Positions 12,497 through 24,698 of a stretch of DNA of 64,000 bases are shown piece after piece. Location of the stretch: NCBI GenBank assembly GCA_028023455.1, contig JAQFVV010006255.1:2108001-2172000 (forward strand), in the 5' to 3' direction. Each line of letters opens with the position of its first letter. Within the stretch, counting starts at the first letter, position 1. This DNA comes from Epiperipatus broadwayi (lineage: Eukaryota; Onychophora; Udeonychophora; Euonychophora; Peripatidae). A model generated the notes under the pieces. That model was not told where the DNA came from and ran no database searches. It worked only from the letters and a program-made list of their open reading frames with translations. The position numbers and the translations under genes were made by a program.

Positions 12497-14005
12497 GTAA
12501 GTAATGTTTATGGATATATATTTGAAATAAATAATGTTTTCTTTTAATTACATATTTATAATTACTCCTTTTTTTAAGAAAGAAAAATCATTGTTAAAAA
12601 TAGTTATAATAGTTTTTTAAAATAAATTTAATTCTATTTTTTAACATGGTAAATGTACAATTTAACTACAGGTAATCTTATTTTATGAAAATTTGTTATT
12701 ATATCTGATATATTTATATGTTATGAAGCAGCAATTTTTTTCTGGAGAAAACTTTTTGAAATGCATCATGAAAAATTAAATCTCACTTATGAATAATGCT
12801 ATGTAAATAAAATTCCATGACTGAGTTCTATATTTATCGTGCAATTATATTTGGTCTTTGTAATAACTGCGCAAAAATGTTGGCTTTATATTATTATTTT
12901 TTTACTATTTAAATCATTTATTATCTTTTGGGTTGGGAAGATTTTTTTTTTTTTAAAAATATTATAGAAATATTGAAAACAGAACAAAACAGAAAACAAC
13001 ATCTCATGTTTATGATATTTTTATTTAGTTTAATGGAGTTTTTTTTTTTTTTTTACATTTTGTATAATTATTTTTTATATGAAAATATCAAACATATTAA
13101 CAACAAAAAAAATAAATGGTATCGTTTTTTTTTTATTTTTTAAAAAACAAGTTTTGGGGGGAAGATGTAAAATTAAATGATATTGTTATGGTATTGTAAC
13201 GGTCTGGGCATTACCATAAAAAATAGGGGGACAGTATCTAATTATGATCGGACTTTGGGTTTTTGGTAGAAGATACTCATTATGACATGCTAAAATACCT
13301 AACCCCTAACCACACCCACTTCCAATATGCTAGCGCACAGTTCTACTAAATTTAGATGTGATTTAGATTAGTTCAACTACCTCCTCCTTCCTCATTTAGC
13401 CACATTATACACCAGAATTCAAACTTGGAGTTATCACGCTTGACTCTCTTCAGGGATGAAATCAGTTAGGGAAATTAGTTATCATATTTTTATGTAGATG
13501 GTGATCTAATCATCCATTCTATAATAATTAATCTTATTTGATTACATAAGGGTTTATATGGGCATGGGTGTGGGTGCATTTAAAAGATGTATTAAGTTGA
13601 ATGAGTGTGTATTGATTATGATATGTATAAGAGAGACTAAATTTGATATGAAACAAATTAATTTATTTACCAACAAATTGTTTAACAATGAATGAATAAT
13701 TTGTATAGCATTCACTATCAAGGATGATTTTCTACTGCTTATGTGATTAAAATACTATCAAGTTTTCTGCCTCCCTTTCCTGCAGTAGAAATTCATTCAC
13801 TTGACAACTCTGAATTGCTAATTTAATATTATACATATACATATTTTTAAATTTCAAAGATTGTTAATTTAATATTATACATATACATATTTCTAAATTC
13901 CAAAGATTGTCTATTTCACATGTAGATCCTGGAATTTTTTTTAGAGATCCTCCTCCTTTTTTCTCCTATTCAACAGTGTAAGTCCCTAATGTTATAGTAA
14001 AAAAA
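12497..14005. other. Intronic sequence with homopolymers, no gene
   Basis: The stretch is AT-rich with many poly-T runs (12940, 13040, 13128). From about 13190 the composition changes: TGTAACGGTCTGGG opens a block that runs to about 13660, slightly richer in GC, which could be an LTR remnant. No partner copy was found in the window. A 46-bp tandem duplication (TAATTTAATATTATACATAT) occupies 13819-13910. Confidence 0.5.
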
Positions 14006-14400
14006 AACAAATATATAAACAAGGGTTAATGTAATGATAAACAAACAATGAAAATTCTGTTCTATCAATAGTGATTGTAATTAATGTGTAGAAATAAACA
14101 TTTTTTTACCTCTATCTTTTATTGGTCAGTTCATATCAAAATATTGGGGTTGGAAACATTACTCTAAATTTTATTAAAAATTTTTTTGTTAGTCAGTCAC
14201 ACTGAAAAACAAATGTATATACAAGGGTTAATGTAATGATGAACAAACAATGAAAATTCTGTTCTGTCAGCAGTGATTATAATTAATGTGTAGAAAAAAA
14301 AAATCTTACCTCTATCTCCTATTGGTCAGTTCATATCAAGATATTGGGATTGGGAACATTAATCTAAATTTTATTAATTTTTTTTTTTTATCTAACTAAG
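14006..14400 (+). repeat. Tandem duplication, 202-bp period
   Basis: ACAAGGGTTAATGTAATGAT occurs at 14019 and again at 14221. In each unit it is followed by AACAAACAATGAAAATTCTG, ACCTCTATCT and TATTGGTCAGTTCATATCAA. The two units differ by scattered substitutions. No protein is encoded. Confidence 0.85.
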
Positions 14401-14594
14401 ATTAACTCTCCCTTTTTATGGTTAAATCACCTTTTCTATGCGAATTCACAAAGGTTTCTCAAGCACAAAAACAAAATAAAGATTACAATAACCATTTACA
14501 TTTATGTCATGGTGATTTAAAAATAACATAAGACAAATGAGTCTTTCAGCTTGCTGATATTTACATTTAGTTGAGTCCATCTTTTCCAGACAAA

Positions 14595-15790
14595 GTACAC
14601 ATAAAGAGTTCACGTTCTTTATCTTCACTAATGGTATGGTCGGGCTATTCTCACACGATCTTCCTCGAAATAAAAATCTTGATAGAATAGTGTAGACTTA
14701 ACCATTTCTCTAGTATGGTCATTCTCATTGCTTATGAGTTTCTCTGCTATGTTAAATATTAGCATGGCATTGGCTTCTTCATGACACATCTACCTTCTAG
14801 CCTCCACACATTGCAACTTAACATTGATGCATAGTGGAATATTCTAGGCATAGTTTGAGGTAATTATTAATGCTTTACTTCTCCATCACTTTTGACTTTT
14901 TCTCCTTGCAGATGAATATTAATATATATATATGTATTTTCAGTTATAGCAAGTTAAAAAATGTCTGCTTCCATTATTTTAACGATAATTTAGAACTATC
15001 AATTATTATTTAATTTGCTATTTGTAGTTATAGTTCAGTTTTCTTATCATTGATTTGGATTTCTTGACTTTTCAAATGTCATCAATTTAGTTTTCTAAAG
15101 TTAGTTTAAGTAGGTATATTGCTTTTCAGCTTGTTCGAAAGTTCTGAACAGTGATGTTGATATTCATTAGTGAAGGCTGATTTTAAAAAAAAAAAAGAAA
15201 AGAAAAGATCTCCCAGTGATGTAGTACTTTTTTTGTTCTATCTTCTCCACAAACCAAATCAAGATTGATGTTATTTCCAGTCATAAACACATGCAGCTCG
15301 TATCTTGCCATGGTGACCTATTATTACACATACACTATAGATTTGGGGGGCTAAAATAATGATCTAATTAATTTTTATTTTGTTTTCATGTTTGGTTACC
15401 TAACAATAGCTTGACATGAGGTCACCTGTTTGTGTGATTTCTCTTTTTTGTTGTCATTAAAGTCAGTTAATGATCCATAAAATGATCACTTTTGATTTAT
15501 GTACTTTTTTAATCTTATATATACATATAAGTGATCTGTAAATTATATTGAATTATAATTATTTTTTATCCTTTTACTTTTAATTGCAATAATTTGGTTT
15601 TACTTTTTTAATTTTTTTTTTTTTTTTTAAAAAATCAAACTATATTTGCCACTTACACATCCATTCATCATTAAGGTATTTTTATTGATAGGACTTAAAT
15701 TTCTTACTGCTTGAATTAGTAGTTGGTTAGACTGGGACAAGTCAGTTCCTGGTGATTGTAGGTTACCCTTATAACTTCCCTTCCCTTGTA
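14595..15790. repeat. Long noncoding repeat family R, distal half
   Basis: This region matches 33985-35115 along its length. Shared blocks include GGGCTATTCTCACAC, CTTTACTT with ATCACTTTTGACTT, TATAGTTCAGTTTTCTTATC, AAGTTAGTTTAAGTAGGTA, AACCAAATCAAGATTGATG and TAGTAGTTGGTTAGACTG. In the copy at 31.8-35.1 kb it directly follows the segment homologous to 20158-21840. It is non-coding on both strands and the family is unclassified. Confidence 0.85.
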
Positions 15791-16351
15791 GGTTTAATAA
15801 TTTAATCTCAAATTAAAATTTTAACACTTATGAGCTTCTAGTATTGCATATATTAAATGTCATAGTCCATAATATAATATTGATTTTAGTCCACTTCTTT
15901 ATACTTTACAACTGCTTTTGATTTGCTATGTGCTATCTTATCTTCAAATGGTATCATTACTAGTATGATGTGAATCTAGGGACCTGTGAGCTCTAATGCA
16001 TCTGTCATAGAAAATAACATAGGTTTGTTTGGTAACCTCTATCCTGCTCTCTTTGGAGTCTTATTCAATTTCTGAACGTCTACCTAAATGTACTAGTGAT
16101 TATTTATTGGAGTAATCTACTCTAGTCTTTGCGAGCTTGCATTTTCTTTTACTGGGATGTACCCTCATCAAAGCTTAATCACCCTAGTTATGCACATTTT
16201 GTGTTTTTTTTTTGAATATATCATTTCTCTCTTTTTCCTGCTGTTTCTAGGGAATTCTATTTCGGTTTCTAGTTCCATTCACAAAATGTTTATGGGATGA
16301 TTAGGAGGGTCATTTAATGTGGCAAAAGTATGACTTCAAGGTTTGTGCCTT
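15791..16351. other. Stretch before the triplicated integrase block
   Basis: On the minus strand this lies just downstream of a gypsy integrase relic and could be the rest of its integrase tail, but no diagnostic motif (such as the SLKPY tail) was read. No host coding sequence is seen. Confidence 0.4.
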
Positions 16352-18492
16352 GTCAGTGTCATGAATCTTTTCTCCCTGATGCAGCCAATATGTGTATGGA
16401 CCTGTGCATCATACAATGGTAAATGGTTCTTCATACTACCTTTATATCTATTATGGGAGTTTTGGATATGCCCCCTTGTGGATTACTCACATTGTGTGGT
16501 TTTACTAAGATTATGTCCTTTACTTTAAATACATATGACATTTTTATCACATTTTTTATTTATCTGGAAATGATGGATTATAAGTCATTAAGCATTTTTG
16601 GTCTATCACTCTCAGTGTTTATATCTGGTTGTATAGCCATATGCTGATACTTATTTAATAAGATGGGTATGTTTGACTAAGATGTAATCTGATGGGTGTG
16701 AATCTTGTTGATTCATTTACACTTCACTTGATTTAATTGACTACCCTTTGCATTTGTTTTACCCACTCCTTATGCTGATCTTTCAGGTAAGTCCTGAACA
16801 AACATCCGAGCTCCTGCATTACACAGTTGCAAGGGTTTAATTTAAGGATTCCTAATGGAGGTAAGCACATGTTTTATTTGAGATTTTTTCCACCTATCTC
16901 TTCCATTCCTTGCATGTGAAGGGGATGATCTGATCAGTTAGAATAGTCACAGGCTTTTCTATCCCTCTAGGATCTCATTTAGTCTTTCTGGTATAATAGA
17001 TTTAATAGAGCTAATATAATTGCAGTTTACTGGCTTGGCTCTCAAGCAAATCAGACAATCTTGGAGTTGTCAGTGCCATGAATCTTTTCTCCCTGATGCA
17101 GCCAATATGTGTATGGACCCGTGCATCATACAATGGTAAATGGTTCTTCATACTACCTTTATATCTATTATGGGAGTTTTGGATATGCTCCCTTGTGGAT
17201 TACTTACATTGGGTGGTTTTACTAAGATCATGTCCTTTACTTTAAATACATGTGACATTTTTATCACATTTTTTATTTATCTGGCAAATGATGGATTATA
17301 AGTCTGCATTTTTGGTCTATCACTCTCAGTGTTTATATCTGGTTGTATAGCCATATGCTGATACTTATTTAATAAGATGGGTATGTTTGACTAAGATGTA
17401 ACCTGATGGGTGCGAATTCTGTTGATTCATTTACATTTCAGTTGATGTAATTGACTACCCATTGCATTTGTTTTACCCACTCCTTATGCTGATCTTTCAG
17501 GTAGGTCCTGAACAAACATCCGAGCTCCTGCATTACACAGTTGCAAGGGTTTAATTTAAGGATTCCTAATGGAGGTAAGCACATGTTTTATTTGAGATTT
17601 TTTCCACCTATCTCTTCCATTCCTTGCATGTGAAGGGGATGACCTGATCAGTTAGAATAGTCACAGGCTTTTCTATCCCTCTAGGATCTCATTTAGTCTT
17701 TCTGGTATAATAGATTTAATAGAGCTAATATAATTGCAGTTTACTGGCTTGGCTCTCAAGCAAATCAGACAATCTTGGAGTTGTCAGTGCCATGAATCTT
17801 TTCTCCCTGATGCAGCCAATATGTGTATGGACCCGTGCATCATACAATGGTAAATGGTTCTTCATACTACCTTTATATCTATTATGGGAGTTTTGGATAT
17901 GCTCCCTTGTGGATTACTTACATTGGGTGGTTTTACTAAGATCATGTCCTTTACTTTAAATATATGTGACATTTTTATCACATTTTTTATTTATCTGGCA
18001 AATGATGGATTATAAGTCTGCATTTTTGGTCTATCACTCTCAGTGTTTATATCTGGTTGTATAGCCATATGCTGATACTTATTTAATAAGATGGGTATGT
18101 TTGACTAAGATGTAACCTGATGGGTGCGAATTCTGTTGATTCATTTACATTTCAGTTGATGTAATTGACTACCCATTGCATTTGTTTTACCTACTCCTTA
18201 TGCTGATCTTTCAGGTAGGTCCTGAACAAACATCCGAGCTCCCACATTACACAGTTGCAAGGGTTTAATTTAAGGATTCCTAATGGAGGTAAACACGTTT
18301 TATTTGAGATTTTTCCACCTATCTCTTCCATTCCTTGCATGTGAAGGGGGTGACCTGATCAGTTAGAATAGTCACAGGCTTTTCTATCCCTCTAGGATCT
18401 CATTTAGTCTTTCTAGTATAATAGATTTAATAGAACTAATATAATTGCAGTTTATTGGCTTGGCTCTCAAGCAAATCAGACAATCTTGGAGT
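16352..18492 (-). repeat. Three tandem 715-bp units of gypsy integrase sequence
   Basis: Units start at 16352, 17069 and 17783 (each opens with GTCAGTG, then CATGAATCTTTTCTCCC) and are nearly identical. On the minus strand each carries the integrase zinc-binding segment CLICLRAKPVNCNYIS and SIIPERLNEI at one end, and LFRTYLKDQHKEWVKQMQ from the catalytic core. Stops interrupt all copies. Units 2 and 3 look more alike than either does to unit 1 (both have GACCCGTGCATC and TGGGTGGTTTTACT), which suggests stepwise duplication. Confidence 0.88.
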
Positions 18493-18560
18493 GTTCTCAG
18501 GATGTTTTTGTACATTTTAGGTCTGTAAAACCAATTTTTAAGGTATATTCTATCTTAAAA

Positions 18561-18655
18561 CAGGTAAAAACTCACTATACATATTGCCACACACAGCAAG
18601 CTAGAGTAATCAATGGATACCAGAAGGCTTGTGCATAAAATCCCCATCTTCTATC
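18561..18655. repeat. Foldback family fragment
   Basis: CAGGTAAAAACTC, then ATACATATTGCCAC, AGAGTAATCAATGGAT and CAGAAGGCTTGTGCATAAAA match one arm of the family at 5818 and 33058. Only this arm is present. It interrupts the gypsy relic between its RNase H and integrase parts. Confidence 0.85.
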
Positions 18656-20157
18656 TTGTGGGCCTTATAGTGCCTATATAGACAATGTACATCTTTTATG
18701 AGTGATATCTTTAGTAAATTAGATATTACTACCCTTTCCTCTCCTTTCAATGCTTTGATTATTGTGCTCAGATCTTCATCTTCCAACTGTTTCTCTTATA
18801 TGACTTCCAAATTATTCTCTACATTAAGTCGATGTTCATGATGTAGGCTTCATCTACTACTAAATGGTTTTTCTCTGACTGACATGGATTTCACCTTAGC
18901 ACATCAGCCACAATATTTTCAGATTTTTTACAGTATCTAACTGTGTGAATGAATTCTTGTAGTAACAAGTTCCATCTGACTAAGCGACAGCTAGTCAGAT
19001 AGCTATGGTTCAGGATTTCGAGGCTCCTGTGGTCTGTGATCTCTGATAAGAGAAGCATTTGTTGAAACTTTTGAAAGGCCACACTATTGCTAGTGCTTCC
19101 TTCTCAGTAACCATATAATGAATTTCTGGACTCTTTAGGAGCCAGCCAATGAAGTAGAGGACTCCAGGTCAGCCATCCTCTTGGATTTGGGAGAGTCACC
19201 CAATCCATAACTACTACTGTCTGTATGGACAATAAATGGTTTCTTAAAATCAAGGTAGGCTAACATAGTTTTCTCTAAAAAATCCTGTTTTAATATTGGC
19301 ATCTTGATCACTGGTTCACATCCACTTCTCATTCTTTCTAATGAGTTTCAGAAAATTTTTGGTAGAAATGATTATAGAAGTTACACAGTCCCAAAAATGG
19401 TCTGATCTGTTTTTTATTAGTTGGTCTTGGAAAGTTCTGGATTGCACTAATTTTGTCTGGGTGAGGTTTCATCCCATTACAACCAATGATGTGACTCAAG
19501 AAGAGCACTTCGTTGGACACAAGTATACTTTTCTTGAAGTTGACCTTTATTCCTTTATCTTAGCACTCTTTGAAGAATGACTTCAGGTATTGAAGATGTT
19601 CTTTGATCAAGGAAGATGCAATTATCACATTATCCACATAGATAATGGTGATCCATTTAATCTCAGGAGATAGGGTCTTGTCCAAGCATCTTATTAGACC
19701 AGCACCACTATTGATAAATTCAAAGGACATCCTATTAAATTGATATGTAAACCTTTGGCAGTGTATTGGTGGTCTTCAGGTTTAGAGTTCAATCTGCATA
19801 TAACTGGTGGTTAAGTCAAAAGTGGAAAACACTTTCTTATTTTAAAATTTCATGAATAATTTGTGTATGGGCAGTGGTGTCAGGAACTGTAATTCTGTTT
19901 ACTTATCAAGCATCCAAACAAAATCTCATCAACCCATCGTTCTTCTTCACAGTTACAACTAAACTAATTTAACAATATATCTACTTGCATACAAGTTGAA
20001 CTGAAGGCTTATATATAACAAAACTATTGTCTCTTTTACTCTTTTATTTATTAATTCATTATTTTTTTTTGAAAACAAATAAATACAGAAAATTATTATG
20101 CTAGGGTAGGTAATGGGAACAATGCGCAAAAACACATGTTATATATATATATAATGA

Positions 20158-21840
20158 GTAAACTTTTATTTTATTTTTCATTACCCGCTATAACAAACGT
20201 AGGGTACTTTAAAAATCACTACAAAAGTGCTTTGACTTAAAATGACCCTATTCACTTTCTCCCGCAGTTGTAGTTTGATTATTAAAGTTTTTTTTTGTTT
20301 TTCAAAAGAAAGAGAGAACCAGAATGCATTATTGTAGAGTTAATTGATGCGATGTTAAGTTTACAGCCAGAATAAGAAAAGTATTAAAGACATGCATCTA
20401 TGTTGTCTTTATATATATTTGATTTATGTTGAAAGATTACCTGCTAGTATTATTATCGATACAGATTTTGAGTCAATCTAAGGGGTGTGAATATATATAT
20501 AAGAAATGCTGTATAAATAAGTTCATTATTATTTCTTATATGTAATAGAGGATACAGTGCAAACTGTTTATATAAATAATCCCTATTAGTATTATTAAAT
20601 CTATGGTCAGAAACTAGCTAAGTAATAGTTCTCAATGATTCAATGATTAAAATGGTAACAATTAATGATGGTGTAATACCTGCATAGGAGCGAGTTTGAT
20701 AGCTTGATAAAAAAGTGGGGGGGGGGTTTCCCAGTATGATAATATAATCTATCATAGATTTATATGTGTTAACATTATAAGGCTTTAACTTTATGGTCAT
20801 TTGACCATGTCCCCAATAATGTACTGCTTGGTGGTCCATTGGTGTCTTGACATTTATTTATTGCTCTTGTTTTTTTTATGCCTTCATTAGCTAACATGTG
20901 TATGGGATATTCAATCGCTTGAAATGTTTGATTCTGTCAATCAGTAGAGGAAAATAAAGGGACTTAAGCTATCAAAAACTTCATTCCTGAAATTGAGTCA
21001 TGATTAGGCGAACAGATTTATTTCTCTAACAATAGATTAGAGGCGAAGTAGCTATCCAGAGTTAAGTTGGCATTATGATGAAGTCATCATGTTTCGAGAC
21101 CCATCTTACTACCACAATGTTTTACCACTTCATTTTTGTTTATGTTTTTCTTAATATGATCAGTGCATTACTCGGTTAATCTGGAAATATTCATTGGGGG
21201 TTTATATATATAAATTTTATATATGAATGAGGCTATGTTCAAATTCAGCCTATGGTTTATTTAGCTGGTTTAAGCAAACTAATTTTATCTTGTTCTTGTA
21301 CCATACAGCAATCTTATCACTTTTTCTACTGAATGAAAATGACCCGGATAATTGATGATGCTCAAGAATCAGCTGATCTTATATATATGTCTGTGGGTAC
21401 TTTCTTTTGTAAAGAATTTTTATTTAATCATTGATAAGTAGTAATTAATTCATAGAGCACATAGAAAGCTTATGTAAATAGTCTGAACAGGCACTAACCT
21501 GCAAATTTTAAAGCTCATTGAATACAGGTTAATGCCTGTTCAGACTATTTAATCATTGATAACAAATTTTATATTAATAATAAACTAATTCATCATAAAG
21601 AGGTTGTAGATATTGATTATTATTTATATATGTAAACCTGATTATCACATGATTTCCTTTGAGTCTCATCTCTACCTGACCATTGGGCTACATTGAGAAA
21701 AGATTAACTCTCATGAGGTCAAGAGATTAAGTAGCTTGGTTATGAATTGGAGGGGTAGGTGAGGTTTAATACCACTTTGCCTATGTCTCTAGATCAGATT
21801 AAAGCAGCTCTATTTTTTTTGATCATTACAGTTTTTTTTT
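20158..21840. repeat. Long noncoding repeat family R, proximal half
   Basis: Homologous to 31812-33985. Shared blocks: AAAAATCACTACAAAAGTGC, AGAACCAGAATGCATTATTG, GAGGATACAGTGCAAAC, GTGAATATATATA, AGTAGCTATCCAGAGTTAAG, AATAAAGGG/AATAAATGG ACTTAAGC, and CTCATCTCTACCTGACCA. It lacks the 0.7-kb foldback insertion present in the other copy. Near the end it contains a tRNA-like or SINE-like segment (see 33914). No open frame of note exists on either strand; a 73-codon frame at 20618-20839 (minus) has no motif. Confidence 0.85.
21476..21550. repeat. Small inverted-repeat insert
   Basis: The 26-bp arm at 21476-21501 (AAATAGTCTGAACAGGCA...) is inverted at 21525-21550 with one mismatch. The word ATTTAATCATTGATAA occurs at 21422 and again at 21547. 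The related copy of the surrounding repeat at 33690 has only one such word and no hairpin. The segment therefore looks like an insertion relative to that copy. Confidence 0.8.
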
Positions 21841-22182
21841 GTATAGTCTTACACACCAAAGTGTGGTTTTACCATTATAGGTAGACTCTGAGATGTTTAT
21901 GTATAGGAATTCTGAGGATCAGGATAAAATATTTTTTTATATAATGTGGTGAAGTATGAAAATGTAGTTTTTCTTGCTTTCTGCTCTCTGTATTAACTTT
22001 AGATAGAAATATATGTTCCACATAACAAATCAAGCAAAACTGATCGGTTGAAAATAAGATCAGATACTAATTTTTTTTTTTTTGTTATTCTTACCTTGCA
22101 GTGGACCAGAGTGATTAAATAAGGAATAAAGAAGAAAAGGGTCTAGATGGAAAAAAAGAAAATTTTTTTGTATCATTTTTGT

Positions 22183-22912
22183 ACCATATAGTTTTATAAC
22201 AATAGTCTTATGGGATGTTGACATATGTATAAATAAAATGATAGATTTAAGTTCAGGCATAAATAAAGATATGGTTATTCAGGCAGAAGTAAAATGTTAC
22301 TGTTATAGGACAACAAAAAGTTGGAAGGCAAGGAAAGACAACCGCCACAGGGATGATATGGGAGGGGGAGTAATTAATAAAAAAAAGGGAGAACCAGAAA
22401 GTATCAACACTGAATAAACAGAAATAAATATAGAAGGTTGGAGGATCTAGAAAGAAAGGGAGCAGAGTTGGAAACAGAAGTCACTGGATAGTGATTCCTA
22501 GACCTTCAGCAAAGAAGTTAGTAAATTTAATATTAATGAAAATAACTACCATATAGTTTTATCACAATAATCTTATGGGATGTTGACATATTTATAAATA
22601 AAATGATAGATTTAAGTTCAGGCATAAATAAAGATATGGTTATTCAGGCAAAAGTAAAATGTTACTGTTATAGGACAACAAAAAGTTGGAAGGCAAGGAA
22701 AGACAACGGTCACAGGGATGGTATGGGAGGGGGAGTAATTAATAAAAAAAAGGGAGAACCAGAAAGTATCAACACTGAATAAACAGAAATAAATATAGAA
22801 GGTTGGAGGATCTAGAAAGAAAGGGAGCAGAGTTGGAAACAGAGTCACTGGATAGTGATTCCCAGATCTTCAGCAAAGAAGTTTGTAAATTTAATATTAA
22901 TGAAAATAACTG
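22183..22912 (+). repeat. Tandem duplication, 365-bp period
   Basis: The unit starting ACCATATAGTTTTAT at 22183 recurs at 22548. It is nearly identical through GGGAGGGGGAGTAATTAAT and GTCACTGGATAGTGATTCC. On the + strand it is lysine- and glutamate-rich (EPESINTE, EINIEGW) and may be the start of the gag of the gypsy relic that follows. Confidence 0.9.
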
Positions 22913-24200
22913 GGAAATTAAGGAGTATAGAAAGGAAGGAGAGTTAATTGGGGGCACGCTTCATCCACGCTAAAAGTTTTAGAGAGGATAGAGGAGAAAA
23001 TTTAATGATCCACCTGCAGAACCTCAGAGAATTATTTTTTCCATGAACTTAGAGAAAATGAGCAGATAGTAATTGCTGCGAATCATTTACAAGGTCGGTC
23101 CGATATTGGTAGGGATGTTTGGCCTAGAATTGAAAAACATTTGGAGATTACCATGTGGCACTACTCAGAAGTTTTTGGAGTGAGGAAAGATATGATGGAA
23201 TATTACATTGGATATCCCATGAAGAAGACTGTGGATCAAAGGAGGAAACTTACACATAGTTCTTTCTTTGCAAGTATCTCTTTTTAAGTCAGTAATGGTT
23301 TTCCCATTATCGGATGGACAAATCACCCAAACCATGAGATACAATATGCCACCCACATACAGAAATTAATATTAGGCTGCAGAAATAGTGGTATAGCAGA
23401 AATTGCAGAGTTGCTGACTGCCATAGATTTTGGAAATTTGAGCAAAGAGCCATTAGAGAAGATAAAAAAAGCACATATGCTACTATCCAGGGATATTATG
23501 AGATTAGAATAAAAGGCCATATCACACAGTAAAGGCTCTGCTAATCCATTGACTTCTACTAGCTCTCCAGGATAAAGAAAAGTGTAATTTTTATTAAAGA
23601 ATCTCACATTGATGATAGTCTATGAGAGAGAGGAACCATTCTTTCACAATTAAAGTGTTAGTGGAGAATTTCCAAGTGATTGCTTTATTGGACACAAAAA
23701 GCCAAGTCTCACTAGTGTCAAGGGAATGATGTGCTATGACTGAAGGAATGCGGGCTATTCAAATCACACTAGAAAATGGTAGAAAGACCAAAATAGAGAC
23801 TTATCAACTTTGGCTTAATATTAAAATAAGGTTTATGATTGTAACCTACACATTCCTGATAATGACAGGTCATTGTATTAGCAATCCAATTTCTTAGGTC
23901 ACCACCAAGCTTTCATAAATTATGAAGAAAAACCTTCACATTCCATAAGGAAATACTTCAATTCTTTGATAGGGAGGACCAGTCTGCCACCAGAGTTGGC
24001 TGCATCCAAAGGTCACTTGACTCAGGCTCCATAGGAAGTTAAGGAATCATTGCTCAAAGTTGAAGGTGATAAAGAGAAATTGGCCAAGGTGCTAAAGGAA
24101 CATATGGAAGTGTTCTTACAGAGACCACAGATAAATAAAGGATATATACAACATATTCATGTCAAAAGGGAAACATTTTCACAGAAAGACATACTCAGAA
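22913..24200 (+). pseudogene. Gypsy-type gag-protease relic
   Basis: On the + strand, broken frames read in gag-to-protease order. A possible gag segment (DVWPRIEKHLEITMWHYSEV) lies near 23115-23175. ILGCRNSGIAEIAELL lies near 23368-23415. At about 23648-23720 a retroviral-type aspartic protease motif reads KVLVENFQVIALLDTKSQVSL; the usual DTGS is DTKS here. Protease-like sequence continues to about 23950. A pre-RT segment near 24055-24135 reads LLKVEGDKEKLAKVL. The Gly-to-Lys change in the active-site triad, together with stops, indicates a dead copy. The protease call is fairly firm; gag is inferred from position. Confidence 0.7.
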
Positions 24201-24329
24201 AATAATCACAATAGTTGTGTAAAAGAAACATCTGTAGTGGTGAGGTACCTGAACCATAATAAAAATGAGTACCAGTTTCACACCAGCATGGCTTCATTTT
24301 GTGAGACAATACCCTAGTTTTATTGGACC

Positions 24330-24698
24330 ATGACTAAGCCTATGCTAGAATTCATCTGGAGAATATCGCAAAGAAGAGGAGTAAAAAAGGAAAACAAAAT
24401 CCATATATTTTTAAACCCAGGGAACAGATATGGGTTAGAACACCACATGTTAATAAGCCATTGGAAGGGCAGTAATAAGAAGTTTTCCCCAATATATTGT
24501 ACTGGTCAAAATCATATGTTCATTCAACAAAACCTAGAATCCAAGCAAACGTATATCCATCTAGTATGTGCAAGATATATAAGTCAGGAACAATACCAGA
24601 TATTAACCTATTACCAGTGCTCCAGGTTCTATGATGATACTAGAGAGTTTCATTCTCATTCCGTCCCAGCTAGATTTGCGGGTTCACACTTAACTTAA
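24330..24698 (+). other. 122-codon open frame, unidentified
   Basis: This is the longest plus-strand open frame in the area (MTKPMLEFIWRISQRRG...). I recognise no domain. It follows the gypsy protease relic and may be frame-shifted pol sequence. Alone it is not evidence of a gene. Confidence 0.25.

Larger units (their letters stand above)
16352..19990 (-). pseudogene. Ty3/gypsy pol relic 2 (RT, RNase H, integrase)
   Basis: The minus strand carries, in order: RT fingers VTVKKNDGLMRFCLDA near 19955-19905; VPDTTAHTQI near 19880; INSGAGLIRCLDKTLSPEI near 19715-19660; YVDN in place of the catalytic YVDD near 19640; NFKKS then HIIGCNGMKPHPDKI near 19540-19450; KKQIRPFLGLCNFY near 19410; RNase H with IVHTDSSSYGLG near 19230; its C-terminal part, ITDHRSLEI near 19030; and the integrase HHCC and core in the triplicated block. 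Frameshifts and stops are frequent, and the 5' part (gag, protease) is missing beyond 19990. A foldback fragment at 18561 sits between RNase H and integrase. It is the same lineage as relic 1, judged by the shared RNase H DNA. Confidence 0.9.

Noticed and set aside
19341-19580. 79-codon plus-strand frame
   Set aside because: It is the complement of the gypsy RT on the minus strand, which has clear motifs.
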